DNA of 50,804 nt from Deltaproteobacteria bacterium (GCA_003696955.1 RFGU01000028.1:1-50804), one strand, 5' to 3'. Positions 32,014-40,982 are shown, numbered from the stretch's first letter. Translations and numbers: made by a program. The notes: generated by a model not told the origin, from the letters alone.

Positions 32014-33021
32014 ATGCCTGCCGACAAGTACGACATCCGCGTCCTCAACGATCTCATCGCCCAGGAATCGGCCTTCGTCGAACGCCTCTTCGCCGAGGTG
32101 CACAAGGTCGTCGTCGGCCAGGACGAGATGGTCGAGCGCGTGTTCATGGGCCTTCTGTGCGGCGGGCACGTGCTGCTCGAGGGGGCGCCGGGCCTGGCCA
32201 AGACCCTGACGGTCAACACGCTCGCGCGCGTGCTCGACCTGTCCTTCAAGCGGATCCAGTTCACGCCCGATCTCTTGCCTTCCGACGTCATCGGCACCGT
32301 CGTCTACGACCACCGCTCGGGCTCGTTCACGAGCAAGAAGGGGCCCATCTTCACGAATCTGCTGCTCGCCGACGAGATCAACCGGGCGCCGGCGAAGGTC
32401 CAAAGTGCCCTGCTCGAGGCCATGGCGGAGCGGCAGGTCACCATCGGCGACGAGACGTTCCGGCTGCCCGACCCGTTCCTCGTGCTGGCCACCCAAAACC
32501 CCATCGAGCAGGAGGGAACCTACAACCTCCCCGAGGCCCAGCTCGACCGGTTCATGTTCAAGGTGGAGGTACACTACCCGTCGGCCGACGAGGAACTCGA
32601 GATCATGAAGCGCATGGGTGGCGGGCCGCGGTCCGAGCTGCCCGAGCCCGAGAAGGTGCTCGGTCCCGAGGAACTCAGGCGCGTGCAAGGGGTCCTCGAA
32701 CGCATCATCGTCGAAGAGCCCGTGCGCCGGTACATCGTGGACGTGGTCGTGGCCACGCGGGATCCTGCGGCGGCAGGCCTCGCCGATCTCGCGCCGTACA
32801 TCGACTTCGGAGCCTCGCCCCGGGCGAGCATCAGCCTTTTGCAGGCCTCCCGCGCCCATGCGTTCCTGCGGCATCGCGGCTACGTAAGCCCCGAGGACGT
32901 CAAGGCCGTGGCCCTCGACGTGCTGCGCCATCGCGTGATCACGAGCTACGAGGCCGAGGCCGAGGGCGTCACGGTCGAGCAGATCGTGCGCCAGATCCTC
33001 GAGCACGTGCAGGTGCCCTAG
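32014..33021 (+). CDS. moxR: MoxR family AAA+ ATPase
   Basis: A 335-residue AAA+ ATPase. Walker A is GAPGLAKT, Walker B LLLADEIN, with sensor-type ATQNPIEQEGTYNLPEAQLDRF downstream and the characteristic SPRASISLLQASRAHAFLRHR near the C-terminus. MoxR proteins act as chaperone-like ATPases that load metals or cofactors on, or insert, VWA-domain partners. It is first in an eight-gene operon whose next genes encode a DUF58 protein and VWA proteins, the typical partner set. The start is ATG 32014, without a clear Shine-Dalgarno. Open frame upstream is rejected because it lacks family similarity. Confidence 0.95.
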   Translation: MPADKYDIRVLNDLIAQESAFVERLFAEVHKVVVGQDEMVERVFMGLLCGGHVLLEGAPGLAKTLTVNTLARVLDLSFKRIQFTPDLLPSDVIGTVVYDHRSGSFTSKKGPIFTNLLLADEINRAPAKVQSALLEAMAERQVTIGDETFRLPDPFLVLATQNPIEQEGTYNLPEAQLDRFMFKVEVHYPSADEELEIMKRMGGGPRSELPEPEKVLGPEELRRVQGVLERIIVEEPVRRYIVDVVVATRDPAAAGLADLAPYIDFGASPRASISLLQASRAHAFLRHRGYVSPEDVKAVALDVLRHRVITSYEAEAEGVTVEQIVRQILEHVQVP

Positions 33022-33069
33022 GCTTCGGCCCCCTCGACCCGCACCGCCCACACCGTCCTTCGTCCCGTC

Positions 33070-34017
33070 ATGACCTCAGCCACTCCCGACACGTCGAGCC
33101 GTGAAGCGCTACGGCGCAAGACGGCGGAGTTGTTGCGCGAGGTGCGGACCATCGAGGTCCAGACGTCGCGGCTCGTGGACCAGCACCTCGCGGGGTCCTA
33201 CCAGTCGATGTTCAAAGGGCAGGGCGTCGTGTTCTCCGAGGTGCGTCCCTACGTCCCGGGGGACGAGGTGCGGGCCATCGACTGGCGCGTGACGGCCCGT
33301 ACCGGCGAGCCCCACGTCAAGCTCTTCTCGGAGGAGCGGGAGCTGACGGTGATGCTCATCGTCGACATGTCCCGCAGCCTCGACCTGGGTTCCGGGGCCT
33401 TCGACAAGCGTCATCTCGTGGCGCGCCTTGCCGCTACGTTCGCCTTTTCGGCCATTCGCAACAACGATCGGGTCGGACTCATCGGATTCACCGACCGGGT
33501 GGAGGTGTTCGTGCCGCCCCGCAAGGGGCGCAAGCACGTGCTCTCGGTGCTGTCGCGCATCCTGTCCCACGAGCCCGAGTCCCCGGGGACGGATCCCGCC
33601 GGCGCCCTCGAGTACCTGTCGCGACTGCGTCACGGCACGACGGTCAGCATCTTCGTCTCGGACTTCGTGTGCGACCCGCCGCCGGGTGTCGATCCTCGCT
33701 TCGAACGCGCACTCAAGATTGCGAACCGCAACCACGACATCATCCCCGTGCGGGTCGAAGACCCCATCGAGCACGAGCTTCCCCGCCTCGGCCTCGTGGC
33801 CCTCGAGGATCTCGAGGCGCCACGAGCCCGGGGATTCGTCGATCTCGGCCCTCGTGGCCGGCGCCGCTACGCCGTCGAGGTGGGCGAGGAGCGCCGAAGC
33901 CTCGAGCGCCTGTTTCGGCGGCTGTCCCTATCGTGGATCGACGTGGCCACGACGGACGACTGGCAGGCCAAGGTGGTCGGGTTCTTCCGCCGGCGGGCGA
34001 GGAGGGCGGTGCGATGA
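33070..34017 (+). CDS. DUF58 domain protein (VWA-like, MoxR partner)
   Basis: A 315-residue soluble protein. The DUF58 hallmark GVVFSEVRPYVPGDEVRAIDWRVTAR spans about residues 55-80, followed by VMLIVDMSRSLDLGS with a DxSxS metal-binding motif. The C-terminal part resembles a degenerate VWA domain. DUF58 proteins are encoded next to MoxR in most bacteria and are thought to be its adaptor. 48 bp separate it from moxR. Its stop overlaps the start of the next gene (ATGA). Confidence 0.93.
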   Translation: MTSATPDTSSREALRRKTAELLREVRTIEVQTSRLVDQHLAGSYQSMFKGQGVVFSEVRPYVPGDEVRAIDWRVTARTGEPHVKLFSEERELTVMLIVDMSRSLDLGSGAFDKRHLVARLAATFAFSAIRNNDRVGLIGFTDRVEVFVPPRKGRKHVLSVLSRILSHEPESPGTDPAGALEYLSRLRHGTTVSIFVSDFVCDPPPGVDPRFERALKIANRNHDIIPVRVEDPIEHELPRLGLVALEDLEAPRARGFVDLGPRGRRRYAVEVGEERRSLERLFRRLSLSWIDVATTDDWQAKVVGFFRRRARRAVR

Positions 34018-35102
34018 AGTCGGTCGCCGCGTGGGCGTTCGCCCTGCTCGCCACGACCGGTGGCGCGGTGGCCGGGTCGGGGGCAACGGGCTTGGCACCG
34101 CCTCCCGCCACCGCCGCCGCCGCCGCCGCGGACGTGGCGTCCGACGTGGTCGTCTCGACCCGGCTTTCGCCCGACCCCTCCCACATCGGCGACCTGCTGA
34201 CCCTCGAGGTGGTCGTGGCCTACCCGAAGGGCTTTACGGTGAGCCTGCCCGCAGGATTGAGCCTTGCACCGCTGCACCTGGTGGACGTCGCCGAGGGGCC
34301 GGTCGAGCCCACGGGCGAAGGGCTGCGCAAGGTCTTTACGATCCGGCTCCAGGCCTTCGACGTCGGCGACCTCGAGACCCCGGCGTTTCCCGTGACGTAC
34401 GTGGACCCCGACGGGGAGGTGCGCACGGTGACGGTGCCGCCGCGGTCGTTTGCCGTCGAGCGGCTCACCGCCAACGAGGTGGACCCGGAGCGCAAGGGTG
34501 AGGATCCGCCGATCTCCCTTCCCTATCCCAACGAGACGGCGGAGACGGCCATCTGGGCCGTGCTCGGGACCTTGTTGGCGGTGCTCGTCGCCTACGGGAT
34601 CTACCGGCGGTTCTTCGCTCGACGCACGGCGCCCCCGGCTCCGCCGCCCATACCGCCGCACGAGGAGGCCCTCGCCCGTCTCGAGGCCCTCGAGGCGCGG
34701 GATCTTCCGGGACAGGGGCGGTTCCAGGAGTACTACCTCGAACTGACCGAGATCGCCCGCGCCTACCTGGAACGACGCTTCGGGATCCCGGCCCTCGACC
34801 GCACGACCGAGGAGATCCGGCGTGCCCTGGTGCGCGCCGGATCGCGGATCGCCCCCATCGATCCCGACGCCTTCGTACGCTTCCTCCAACGGGCGGACCT
34901 GGTGAAGTTCGCACGCATGGAGGCCGAGCAGGACGAAGCGCGCCGGGCCATGGAGTACGTGCGGGAGGTCGTCGAAGCCACACGGCCGGACCGTGGGGCC
35001 TCCGAAGCCGGTGGGGCGGGGACCGATGCTCGGCGGGGCGGGCCCGGCGAAACGAACCGATCGTCGAAGACCTCGTCTCCCACGGATGGAGGTGCGTCGT
35101 GA
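34014..35102 (+). CDS. Bat-operon membrane protein (DUF4381-like)
   Basis: A 362-residue membrane protein. A signal region (1-25) leads to a periplasmic Ig-like part (SPDPSHIGDLLTLEVVVAYPKG ...) of about 120 residues; one membrane helix lies at about 178-202 (AIWAVLGTLLAVLVAYGIY). The cytoplasmic part is Pro-rich, then has a helical YYLELTEIARAYLERRFGIPALDRTTEEI region, as in DUF4381-type proteins of Bat operons. An AGGAGGG Shine-Dalgarno sits before ATG 34014, and the gene overlaps its neighbours by 4 bp. It probably joins the Bat complex at the membrane. Confidence 0.82.
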   Translation: MKSVAAWAFALLATTGGAVAGSGATGLAPPPATAAAAAADVASDVVVSTRLSPDPSHIGDLLTLEVVVAYPKGFTVSLPAGLSLAPLHLVDVAEGPVEPTGEGLRKVFTIRLQAFDVGDLETPAFPVTYVDPDGEVRTVTVPPRSFAVERLTANEVDPERKGEDPPISLPYPNETAETAIWAVLGTLLAVLVAYGIYRRFFARRTAPPAPPPIPPHEEALARLEALEARDLPGQGRFQEYYLELTEIARAYLERRFGIPALDRTTEEIRRALVRAGSRIAPIDPDAFVRFLQRADLVKFARMEAEQDEARRAMEYVREVVEATRPDRGASEAGGAGTDARRGGPGETNRSSKTSSPTDGGAS

Positions 35103-36136
35103 CCTCCGTGCGGACGTTCGCCTCCGTCCTCGGGTTCGCCGTGGCCTTCGTGGCGGCGGCGTTCGGCGTCGTGGCGGCCGTGGCCGGGCCCGAGCTGCGC
35201 TTCGTCGAGCTCGGTGAGCCGTACCAACTGCTCGTCGCCATCGTTCCCGTCCTGGCCTTCGGGGCGCGGGCGTGGTTGCGCCCTGCGCCGGCCACCTTCG
35301 GCTTCAGCCGCCATCGTGCGGCCTCGAAGGCCGCGGGGCGCGGGATCCGGGTGCGTCTGGCCCACGTCCCCGATGGACTTCGGCTCGCGGCCGGGGTGCT
35401 CATGGCCCTTGCGCTCGCGCGGCCCCAATCGTCGCGCCTTTCCGACGTCGTTCGGCACGAGGGCATCGACATCGTGTTCGCCCTCGACCTGTCCGAGTCC
35501 ATGGAGGCCGGGGACCTCTTTCCATCGCGGCTCGAGGCCGCCAAGGCGGTCATCGACGAGATGATCGCGGCGCGTCCCCATGATCGCATCGGGCTCGTCG
35601 TCTTCGGGGCCACCGCCTCCACGGTGTCCCCCCTGACCATGGATCACGACGTGCTGCGGGCGCTCTTGCGCAAGCTCCGGATCGGGCTGGTCGACGGTAC
35701 GCGGACCGCCATCGGCGCCGGGCTCGGGGTCGCCCTCAATCGCCTCGAGGAGTCCGACTCGGAGAGCAAGGTCGTCGTGCTCCTGACCGACGGCGTGCAC
35801 AACGCCGAGGGTATCGACCCCGACGCCGTGGCGAGCGAGGCGGCGGAGCGGGGCGTCAAGGTGTTCACCGTCCTGATGGGCCGCCACGGCACCGGAAGCA
35901 TCGATCCCGCCCGCCTCGAACGGATCGCGAGCGTGACCGGTGGGTACGCCTACACGGCCGAGGACGTCGAGGCGCTGCGGACCACGTTCCAGGACATCCT
36001 CGATCGCCTCGAGAAGTCCGAGATCGAGGGGCGGCGGATCCGGGCCGAACTCTTCGGGTGGCCCGCGGCCATCGCCCTGCTCTTCCTGCTGCTCGATGCG
36101 GCCTTGCGCAACACCTTCCTACGGAGGTTCCCATGA
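35099..36136 (+). CDS. batA: BatA-like VWA-domain membrane protein
   Basis: A 345-residue membrane-anchored VWA protein. The N-terminus has two hydrophobic segments; LAAGVLMALALARPQ precedes the VWA domain, which has MIDAS motif DLSES (Asp130), GTRTAIGAG and LLTDGVHNAEG. A C-terminal helix (AAIALLFLLLDAALRNTFL) closes the protein. In Bacteroides, Francisella and others such Bat proteins are needed for aerotolerance or stress survival. The start is GTG 35099, preceded by a GGAGGTG Shine-Dalgarno and overlapping the previous stop. The following gene is a second VWA protein. Confidence 0.92.
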   Translation: MTSVRTFASVLGFAVAFVAAAFGVVAAVAGPELRFVELGEPYQLLVAIVPVLAFGARAWLRPAPATFGFSRHRAASKAAGRGIRVRLAHVPDGLRLAAGVLMALALARPQSSRLSDVVRHEGIDIVFALDLSESMEAGDLFPSRLEAAKAVIDEMIAARPHDRIGLVVFGATASTVSPLTMDHDVLRALLRKLRIGLVDGTRTAIGAGLGVALNRLEESDSESKVVVLLTDGVHNAEGIDPDAVASEAAERGVKVFTVLMGRHGTGSIDPARLERIASVTGGYAYTAEDVEALRTTFQDILDRLEKSEIEGRRIRAELFGWPAAIALLFLLLDAALRNTFLRRFP

Positions 36137-37296
36137 GCGCCTCGTGGGTGGTCACGTGTGCAGCGACGACGGTGTGGCGTGCCGGCGGAGCACCCGGCGT
36201 CGTCACGGCGGAGTCGGCCGTGGTGGACACCCTGGTGTGGGCGCGCAGCGACCTTGCGTGGGTCCCCGTCGCCGCCGGCCTGCTGGTGGCGGGCCTCTAC
36301 GCCTACGGGGCCCTGGCGCGGCGGAAGCTGATCCGGAGGTTGGGCAACGTGCGCCTGGTGGAACGTTTGGTCGCCTCGGTGGACGGCACGAAACGTGCGC
36401 TGGCCACGGTCGCTGCCGTACTGGCGACGGTCCTGCTCGCGGTGGCGCTCGTGCGGCCCCAGTATGGCGGGGAGGCACGGGTGATCCCGGCCAGCGGGAT
36501 CGATATCGTGCTGGCCGTCGACTACAGCAAGTCCATGCTCGCCCGCGACGTCTACCCCTCCCGTACCGAACGCCTCGAGGCGGAGCTGCGGCACTTTCTC
36601 GACGACGTACGGCGTCGAGGCGACCGCGTGGGCGTGGTGGTGTTCGCGGGGGAGGCACGGGGACTGCCGCTGACCCGGGACACCCGCCTCATCGACCTGT
36701 ACCTGGAGAAGGCCGACCCGCGCACCGAGGAGCCGGGGGGGACCGCCATCGGGAAGGCCATTCGATTGGCGCTCGCCTTCCTGGTGGATGCGCGCCGGGA
36801 GGAGGAGGCCCGCGCCGCCGAGGAGGGGCGGACGGCGGCATCGCCGAAGCAGGTCATCGTGTTGCTGACGGACGGGGAGGACACGGCCTCGAATCCCCTG
36901 GCGGCGGCCGACGAGGCGGCCAAGCTGGGGATCCCCATCTACACCGTGGGGATCGGCTCGGTCTCCGGGGAACCGATCCAGACCTTCGACGAGGAGGGCA
37001 ACCCCACGGGCTACGTGCGCGACGAGGAGGGCAACTACGTCATGACCCGCCTCGACGAGAAGACCCTGCAGGAGATCGCGCGGCGCACGGGCGGGCGGTA
37101 CATCCGCGTGGCGTCCGATCGCTTCGGTCTCGACGAGGTGCGGGCGGCCATCGAGTCGTTCGGGGCCGAGGCCCACCGCGACCGTATCGAGGTGGATCGG
37201 GAGGAAGGGTTCGCCTACGTGGTCGGTCCGGCCCTCGGGCTCTTGTGCATCGCGCTCGCCCTGCCGGATCGCAGACGAAGGAGGACCGCAGCATGA
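36133..37296 (+). CDS. batB: BatB-like VWA-domain membrane protein
   Basis: A 387-residue protein related to the preceding one. The VWA domain has MIDAS DYSKS (Asp130, the same residue number as in the BatA-like protein), GTAIGKA and LLTDGEDTAS. A distinctive insert (FDEEGNPTGYVRDEEGNYVMTRLDEKTLQEIA), typical of BatB, precedes the last strands. Two N-terminal hydrophobic segments and a C-terminal one anchor it. The start is ATG 36133 with an ACGGAGG Shine-Dalgarno and a 4-bp overlap; longer upstream frames are rejected. Confidence 0.92.
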   Translation: MSASWVVTCAATTVWRAGGAPGVVTAESAVVDTLVWARSDLAWVPVAAGLLVAGLYAYGALARRKLIRRLGNVRLVERLVASVDGTKRALATVAAVLATVLLAVALVRPQYGGEARVIPASGIDIVLAVDYSKSMLARDVYPSRTERLEAELRHFLDDVRRRGDRVGVVVFAGEARGLPLTRDTRLIDLYLEKADPRTEEPGGTAIGKAIRLALAFLVDARREEEARAAEEGRTAASPKQVIVLLTDGEDTASNPLAAADEAAKLGIPIYTVGIGSVSGEPIQTFDEEGNPTGYVRDEEGNYVMTRLDEKTLQEIARRTGGRYIRVASDRFGLDEVRAAIESFGAEAHRDRIEVDREEGFAYVVGPALGLLCIALALPDRRRRRTAA

Positions 37297-38198
37297 TCCG
37301 TCCTGGGGTGCTTGCTGGACTCTTGCTCGCCGGCCGGATCGCCACCGCGCTTTCGGCCCCCGATCCGGACGTGGAGGCGAGCATCGAAGCGTACGAGAAT
37401 GGGGACTACGAGCAGGCCCAGGCCCTTCTCGACCGCGCCATCGAACGGCGGGGGGAGCGCCCGGAGCTGCTCTACGACCGAGGCCTTCTGGCCATGGCGC
37501 GCGGCGACGTCGAGGCGGCGCGGGCGGACTTCGAGCGCGCGACGGAGTCCGAGCACCCGCAGGTTCGGGCGAGCGCCCACTACGAGCTGGGCAACCTGGC
37601 CTTCGATGCGGAGGACTGGGACGGAGCCATCGAGGCCTACATCGAGTGCCTCAAGCTGCGGCCGGACCACGAGCACGCCAAGTGGAACCTGGAGCTGGCG
37701 CTCGAGCGCAAGCGCGAGCAGCAGGAGCAGCAGCAAAAGCAGGAGCAAGAGCAGCAAGAGGAGCAAGGCGAGGGCGGCGACCAGGAGCAGCAGCAGAAGG
37801 GGGGCGAGGAGGAACGGCAGCAGGAGGGCGGCGACCAGGGCGAGAAGGAGCAGCAGGAGGAGGCAGGAGGCGACCAGGAGCAGCAGCAGCAGGACGGCCA
37901 GGGCCAGGAGGAGCAGCAGGCAGGGGGCGACCAGGGCGAGGAGGAGCAGCAGGAGGGCGGCGACCAGGGCGAGGAGGAGCAGCAGCAGGAGGGGAGCGAG
38001 GGACAGGACTCGAACCGACCCCAGGCCGGTGACGAAGGCGGCGACGAGGGGACGGAGGCGGCCCCCGACCAAGCGGCCCAAGCCCGCCCCATCGATCGGG
38101 CGGACGTGGACCGGGCACTCGAGGAACTCGATCGGCAGGATCCATTCGTCTTCGGACGGCCCTCCGGTCGCGGACGAAAGGTCGAGAAGGACTGGTGA
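37293..38198 (+). CDS. batC: BatC-like TPR protein with Gln/Glu-rich low-complexity region
   Basis: A 301-residue protein. A signal peptide (GVLAGLLLAGRIATALSA) is followed by about 110 residues of TPRs (ASIEAYENGDYEQAQALL, LLYDRGLLAMARGDVEAARADF, AHYELGNLAFDAEDWDGAIEAY). From about residue 140 to 240 the chain is almost only Gln, Glu, Gly and Asp, in units like GGDQGEEEQQ. The C-terminus (PIDRADVDRALEELDRQDPFVFG) matches BatC tails. ATG 37293 has an AAGGAGGA Shine-Dalgarno and overlaps batB. The TPRs probably hold the Bat complex together. Confidence 0.88.
   Translation: MIRPGVLAGLLLAGRIATALSAPDPDVEASIEAYENGDYEQAQALLDRAIERRGERPELLYDRGLLAMARGDVEAARADFERATESEHPQVRASAHYELGNLAFDAEDWDGAIEAYIECLKLRPDHEHAKWNLELALERKREQQEQQQKQEQEQQEEQGEGGDQEQQQKGGEEERQQEGGDQGEKEQQEEAGGDQEQQQQDGQGQEEQQAGGDQGEEEQQEGGDQGEEEQQQEGSEGQDSNRPQAGDEGGDEGTEAAPDQAAQARPIDRADVDRALEELDRQDPFVFGRPSGRGRKVEKDW
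37711..38010 (+). repeat. Gln/Glu-rich degenerate repeat array in the BatC-like gene
   Basis: About 300 bp of GAG/CAG/GGC-rich words encode runs of E, Q, G and D, with a 30-bp-like unit GGDQGEEEQQ seen clearly near 37927-37990. It is imperfect and internal to the gene. The opposite strand shows a spurious Leu-rich frame. Confidence 0.8.
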
Positions 38199-40024
38199 TG
38201 TCCATCCACCGACGCACCTTCGTCACGGCCCTCGGTGCGAGCTTGTTCGCCGCCGGGCGTGCGCGCGCCCGCGAACTCTCGGTGCGTGTCGAGGCCGATC
38301 GGTCGCGGCTCTTCGTGGGCGACACCCTGCAGTACAGGGTCGAGATCACGGCCGAGGACGTGGGCCGCGTGCCGGAACCCATCCTGCCGAGCGCCCTCGA
38401 TCAGGCCTTCGAGGTTCAGGGCCCCTTCATCGGTTCGTCGTCGCACATCGTCGCGACGGGAAGCCGGATCACGCGGCGGGAGACGCGGACGTACACCTAC
38501 GAACTCGTTCCGCTGCGCGCGGGTGTCTTCGACCTTCGCGCCTTCGTCCCGGGGCCCGGCGGCACGCGCATCGCCTCCAATCCCCTTCGCGTCGAAGTGG
38601 TGGGCGGAGCCCAAGCCATGGCGGGCGCCGGGTCGGCGAGTGCCGCCCCACAGGCCGATCCGACGCGGGACGTACACGGCTTTCCCAAGCCCACGGAGCC
38701 GGCCGGCGACGTGTTCGTATGGGCCGCGGTGGACCGTGACGAGGTCTACGTCGGCGAGCAGGTCAACTACACGCTCGACGTCTACGAGCGCAACCGCTTC
38801 GTCAACGTCCAGATCCGCAACCTGCCCTCCTTCAAGGACTTCTGGACCGAGGAGTTGCCGGAGGGACAGGAGCGGCGCGAGAGCGTCGGCGGCGTTCCCT
38901 ACCGCGTCCATCCGGGGCTTCGACGCGCCCTGTTCCCCCAGCGGGCAGGGGATCTCGTGATCGGATCGACCGAGGCGGTCGTGGGCTTGCGCAGGATCGT
39001 GCGTTCGCCGGAGGTCGTCGTCCACGTACGACCGCTGCCGGCCAAGGGCCAGCCCAAGGACTTTCGGCCCCACAACGTGGGGGACTTCGGCATCGAGGCG
39101 ACCGTCGACCGGCGCAGCGTCCAACAGGGCGAGCCGCTCACGCTCACGGTCACGGTGCGGGGCACGGGCAACGTGCGCTTCGTCGACCCGGACCCATGGC
39201 CGGCCCTCGACGGCTTGCGGCGTTACGATCCCACCGTCGAGGTACAGACACGGGTCGATCTCGACGGGGCGGGCCGGATGGTGATCGCGGGTGCCCGGCG
39301 ATACAAGTTCCTGCTCATTCCCGAGCGAAGCGGTCGTCTGTCGATCCCCGCCCACTCGGTGACCTTCTTCGATCCGCGCACCGAGACGTATCGTACGGCA
39401 CGCACCAAACCCATCGAGATCGAGGTGACCGCTGGGGCGAGTGGCACGGAGACCGGGGAGCCTGGGACGATCGAGCAAGAAGGGCCCGACGGCGAGCCCA
39501 TGGCCCTCATGCCCATCTGGACCGGCGACCACCTGCCGCGGGGCCGAGTGCGCGAGCCGTGGCTTACGCCGAAGCGCTGGACGGCGGGGATGGCGACGGT
39601 GCCCCTTCTGGTGTTGGCAGGGCACGCGGTACGGCTGGCGCGGGAGCGTGTGCTCGGCCCTGCCGACGCCCGGGCCGCGGCCCGCGCCCGAAGGATGCGT
39701 CGCGCCCGGCTCGACCGGCTCGCGACCCTCGTCGAGGCCGACGATCGGTTCTACGCGGAACTGTCGGCGCTCTTGCACGAGGTCGCCGTGGCGCGGATCG
39801 GTCCGGATGCGGCCGGGCTTCCGCGGGACAGGCTGCGGCGCCGGTTGGTGGACGTGGGGGTTCCGGAGGACGAAGTCGACCGCTTCGATGCCCTCATGGA
39901 CGCCTGCGATGCCGCCCGCTTCGGGGGGGCGGCCGCGGGTACGGTCGAAGAGCGCCGCAAGCTGGCAGCCGAGGCGCGTGAGCTGCTCCTTCGGGGCAAA
40001 CTGGGAAGGCAGGTGTTGCGGTGA
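38198..40024 (+). CDS. batD: BatD-like membrane protein
   Basis: A 608-residue protein with a Tat-like N-terminal signal (SIHRRTFVTALGASLFAAG), unusual for BatD. The periplasmic part (about 28-455) has BatD-type segments: VSVRADRS-like start, YVGEQVNYTLDVYERNRF, a strand-rich domain with PVSLTVTVRGTGNVRF-like content, and RSGRLSIPAHSVTFFDP. A membrane helix at about 461-480 leads to a cytoplasmic helical tail. ATG 38198 was chosen over GTG 38195; the upstream stop overlaps it (TGATG). It is the sixth gene after moxR in a continuous coupled operon. Confidence 0.88.
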   Translation: MSIHRRTFVTALGASLFAAGRARARELSVRVEADRSRLFVGDTLQYRVEITAEDVGRVPEPILPSALDQAFEVQGPFIGSSSHIVATGSRITRRETRTYTYELVPLRAGVFDLRAFVPGPGGTRIASNPLRVEVVGGAQAMAGAGSASAAPQADPTRDVHGFPKPTEPAGDVFVWAAVDRDEVYVGEQVNYTLDVYERNRFVNVQIRNLPSFKDFWTEELPEGQERRESVGGVPYRVHPGLRRALFPQRAGDLVIGSTEAVVGLRRIVRSPEVVVHVRPLPAKGQPKDFRPHNVGDFGIEATVDRRSVQQGEPLTLTVTVRGTGNVRFVDPDPWPALDGLRRYDPTVEVQTRVDLDGAGRMVIAGARRYKFLLIPERSGRLSIPAHSVTFFDPRTETYRTARTKPIEIEVTAGASGTETGEPGTIEQEGPDGEPMALMPIWTGDHLPRGRVREPWLTPKRWTAGMATVPLLVLAGHAVRLARERVLGPADARAAARARRMRRARLDRLATLVEADDRFYAELSALLHEVAVARIGPDAAGLPRDRLRRRLVDVGVPEDEVDRFDALMDACDAARFGGAAAGTVEERRKLAAEARELLLRGKLGRQVLR

Positions 40025-40920
40025 TGGGCGGACGTACGGGGCGGTGGCTCAGGATGTGGTGCCTTGCGGCCCTGGTGGCGGCGATCGTCGTCATGTGGGC
40101 GCGTCCGGCGGCCGCGGACGCCGTGGACGATGCCATGGCTCGGGGTGCTGCGGCCTATGCCGAGGGCAGGTACGAAGATGCCCGGGAGGCATTCGAGGAG
40201 GCCGCCTCGCTCCTCGGGGAACCGAACGCCATCGTGGCCTACAACCTCGGCACCACGTATGCGCAGCTCGGAGACCTCGGTCGCGCCACGTACTACCTGA
40301 CCGTGGCCACCGACCCGCGAACCCACCCGACCCCGGAGATCGCCGAGCGCGCCCGTGCAAACCTGAACGAGGTACGGCGGCGCGCCGAACTCGTTGCGGC
40401 GGCCGAGAAGGCCCAACTCGGCCGCCAGGCATCGTGGTGGGCCCTGTTGCTCGACGCCGCCCGCGCCCCGTGGGTGGGCTGGGCGGCGCTCGTGTCCGGC
40501 TTCTTCGCCCTCGTGGTCTGGTTCGTCCGACGCAAGATCGCCCGCTTGGCACGGGGTGGTCTGGGGCCGGCGATCATCGTCGTCGCGTCGGTGCTCTACG
40601 TCGTGCTCGGTGCCTTGCACGGCCTTGCGCTCCGGGCCGACGCCACCGCGCCCCGCGGCGTGCTCCTCGGCCGGACCGTGACGGTCTACGAACGCCCGAG
40701 TCGTCACGCGCCCGAGGCGTTTCAGGCCGTGGGCGGCGCCGAGGTGCGCATCGAAGATCGCGTCTCCGGTTTCGTGCGCGTCCGCCTGCCGGGGAACCTC
40801 GTCGGGTGGGTGCCCGCGTCGCAGGTCGGGCGGCTCGACGATCTCTCGGTGAGTGTCGATGCCGGTGGAGGCGGTCGATCCGCGTCGCGGACCGTGCGCG
40901 CCGGTTCTGCGGCTCCGTGA
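40024..40920 (+). CDS. batE: BatE-like protein with TPR and SH3 domains
   Basis: A 298-residue protein. A signal peptide (AALVAAIVVMWARPAAADA) is followed by TPRs (AAAYAEGRYEDAREAFEEA, YNLGTTYAQLGDLGRATYYL) to about residue 110, then two membrane helices (WVGWAALVSGFFALVVWFV and GPAIIVVASVLYVVLGALHG). Residues about 205-280 form a bacterial SH3-like domain (VTVYERPSRHAPEAFQAVGG ... GFVRVRLPGNLVGWVPASQVG). This is the standard BatE layout, and the last gene of the operon. ATG 40024 overlaps the previous stop by one base. Confidence 0.88.
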   Translation: MGGRTGRWLRMWCLAALVAAIVVMWARPAAADAVDDAMARGAAAYAEGRYEDAREAFEEAASLLGEPNAIVAYNLGTTYAQLGDLGRATYYLTVATDPRTHPTPEIAERARANLNEVRRRAELVAAAEKAQLGRQASWWALLLDAARAPWVGWAALVSGFFALVVWFVRRKIARLARGGLGPAIIVVASVLYVVLGALHGLALRADATAPRGVLLGRTVTVYERPSRHAPEAFQAVGGAEVRIEDRVSGFVRVRLPGNLVGWVPASQVGRLDDLSVSVDAGGGGRSASRTVRAGSAAP

Positions 40921-40949
40921 GCAGGCCTGCTCCCGTATCCTACATTCTG

Positions 40950-40959
40950 CTACATGTAG
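40950..40959. promoter_or_regulatory. perfect 10-bp palindrome CTACATGTAG after the Bat operon
   Basis: A perfect palindrome in the 94-bp gap after batE. The sequence is AT-richer than its surroundings. It could be an operator; I cannot name a regulator. Confidence 0.3.
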
Positions 40960-40982
40960 CCATGGCCCGTCTGGGGCATGGC
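40959..40982 (+). terminator. hairpin GCCATG/CATGGC after the Bat operon
   Basis: A 6-bp outer stem, a G-G mismatch, a 3-bp CCC/GGG inner stem and a 4-nt loop (40959-40982), about 40 nt after batE. It could end the Bat transcript or act as a site upstream of the small gene. There is no U-tract. Confidence 0.35.

Noticed and set aside
37215-38081. Leu-rich minus-strand frame
   Set aside because: It is the complement of the Gln/Glu-rich BatC repeat; poly-Leu follows from CAG/GAG on the other strand.
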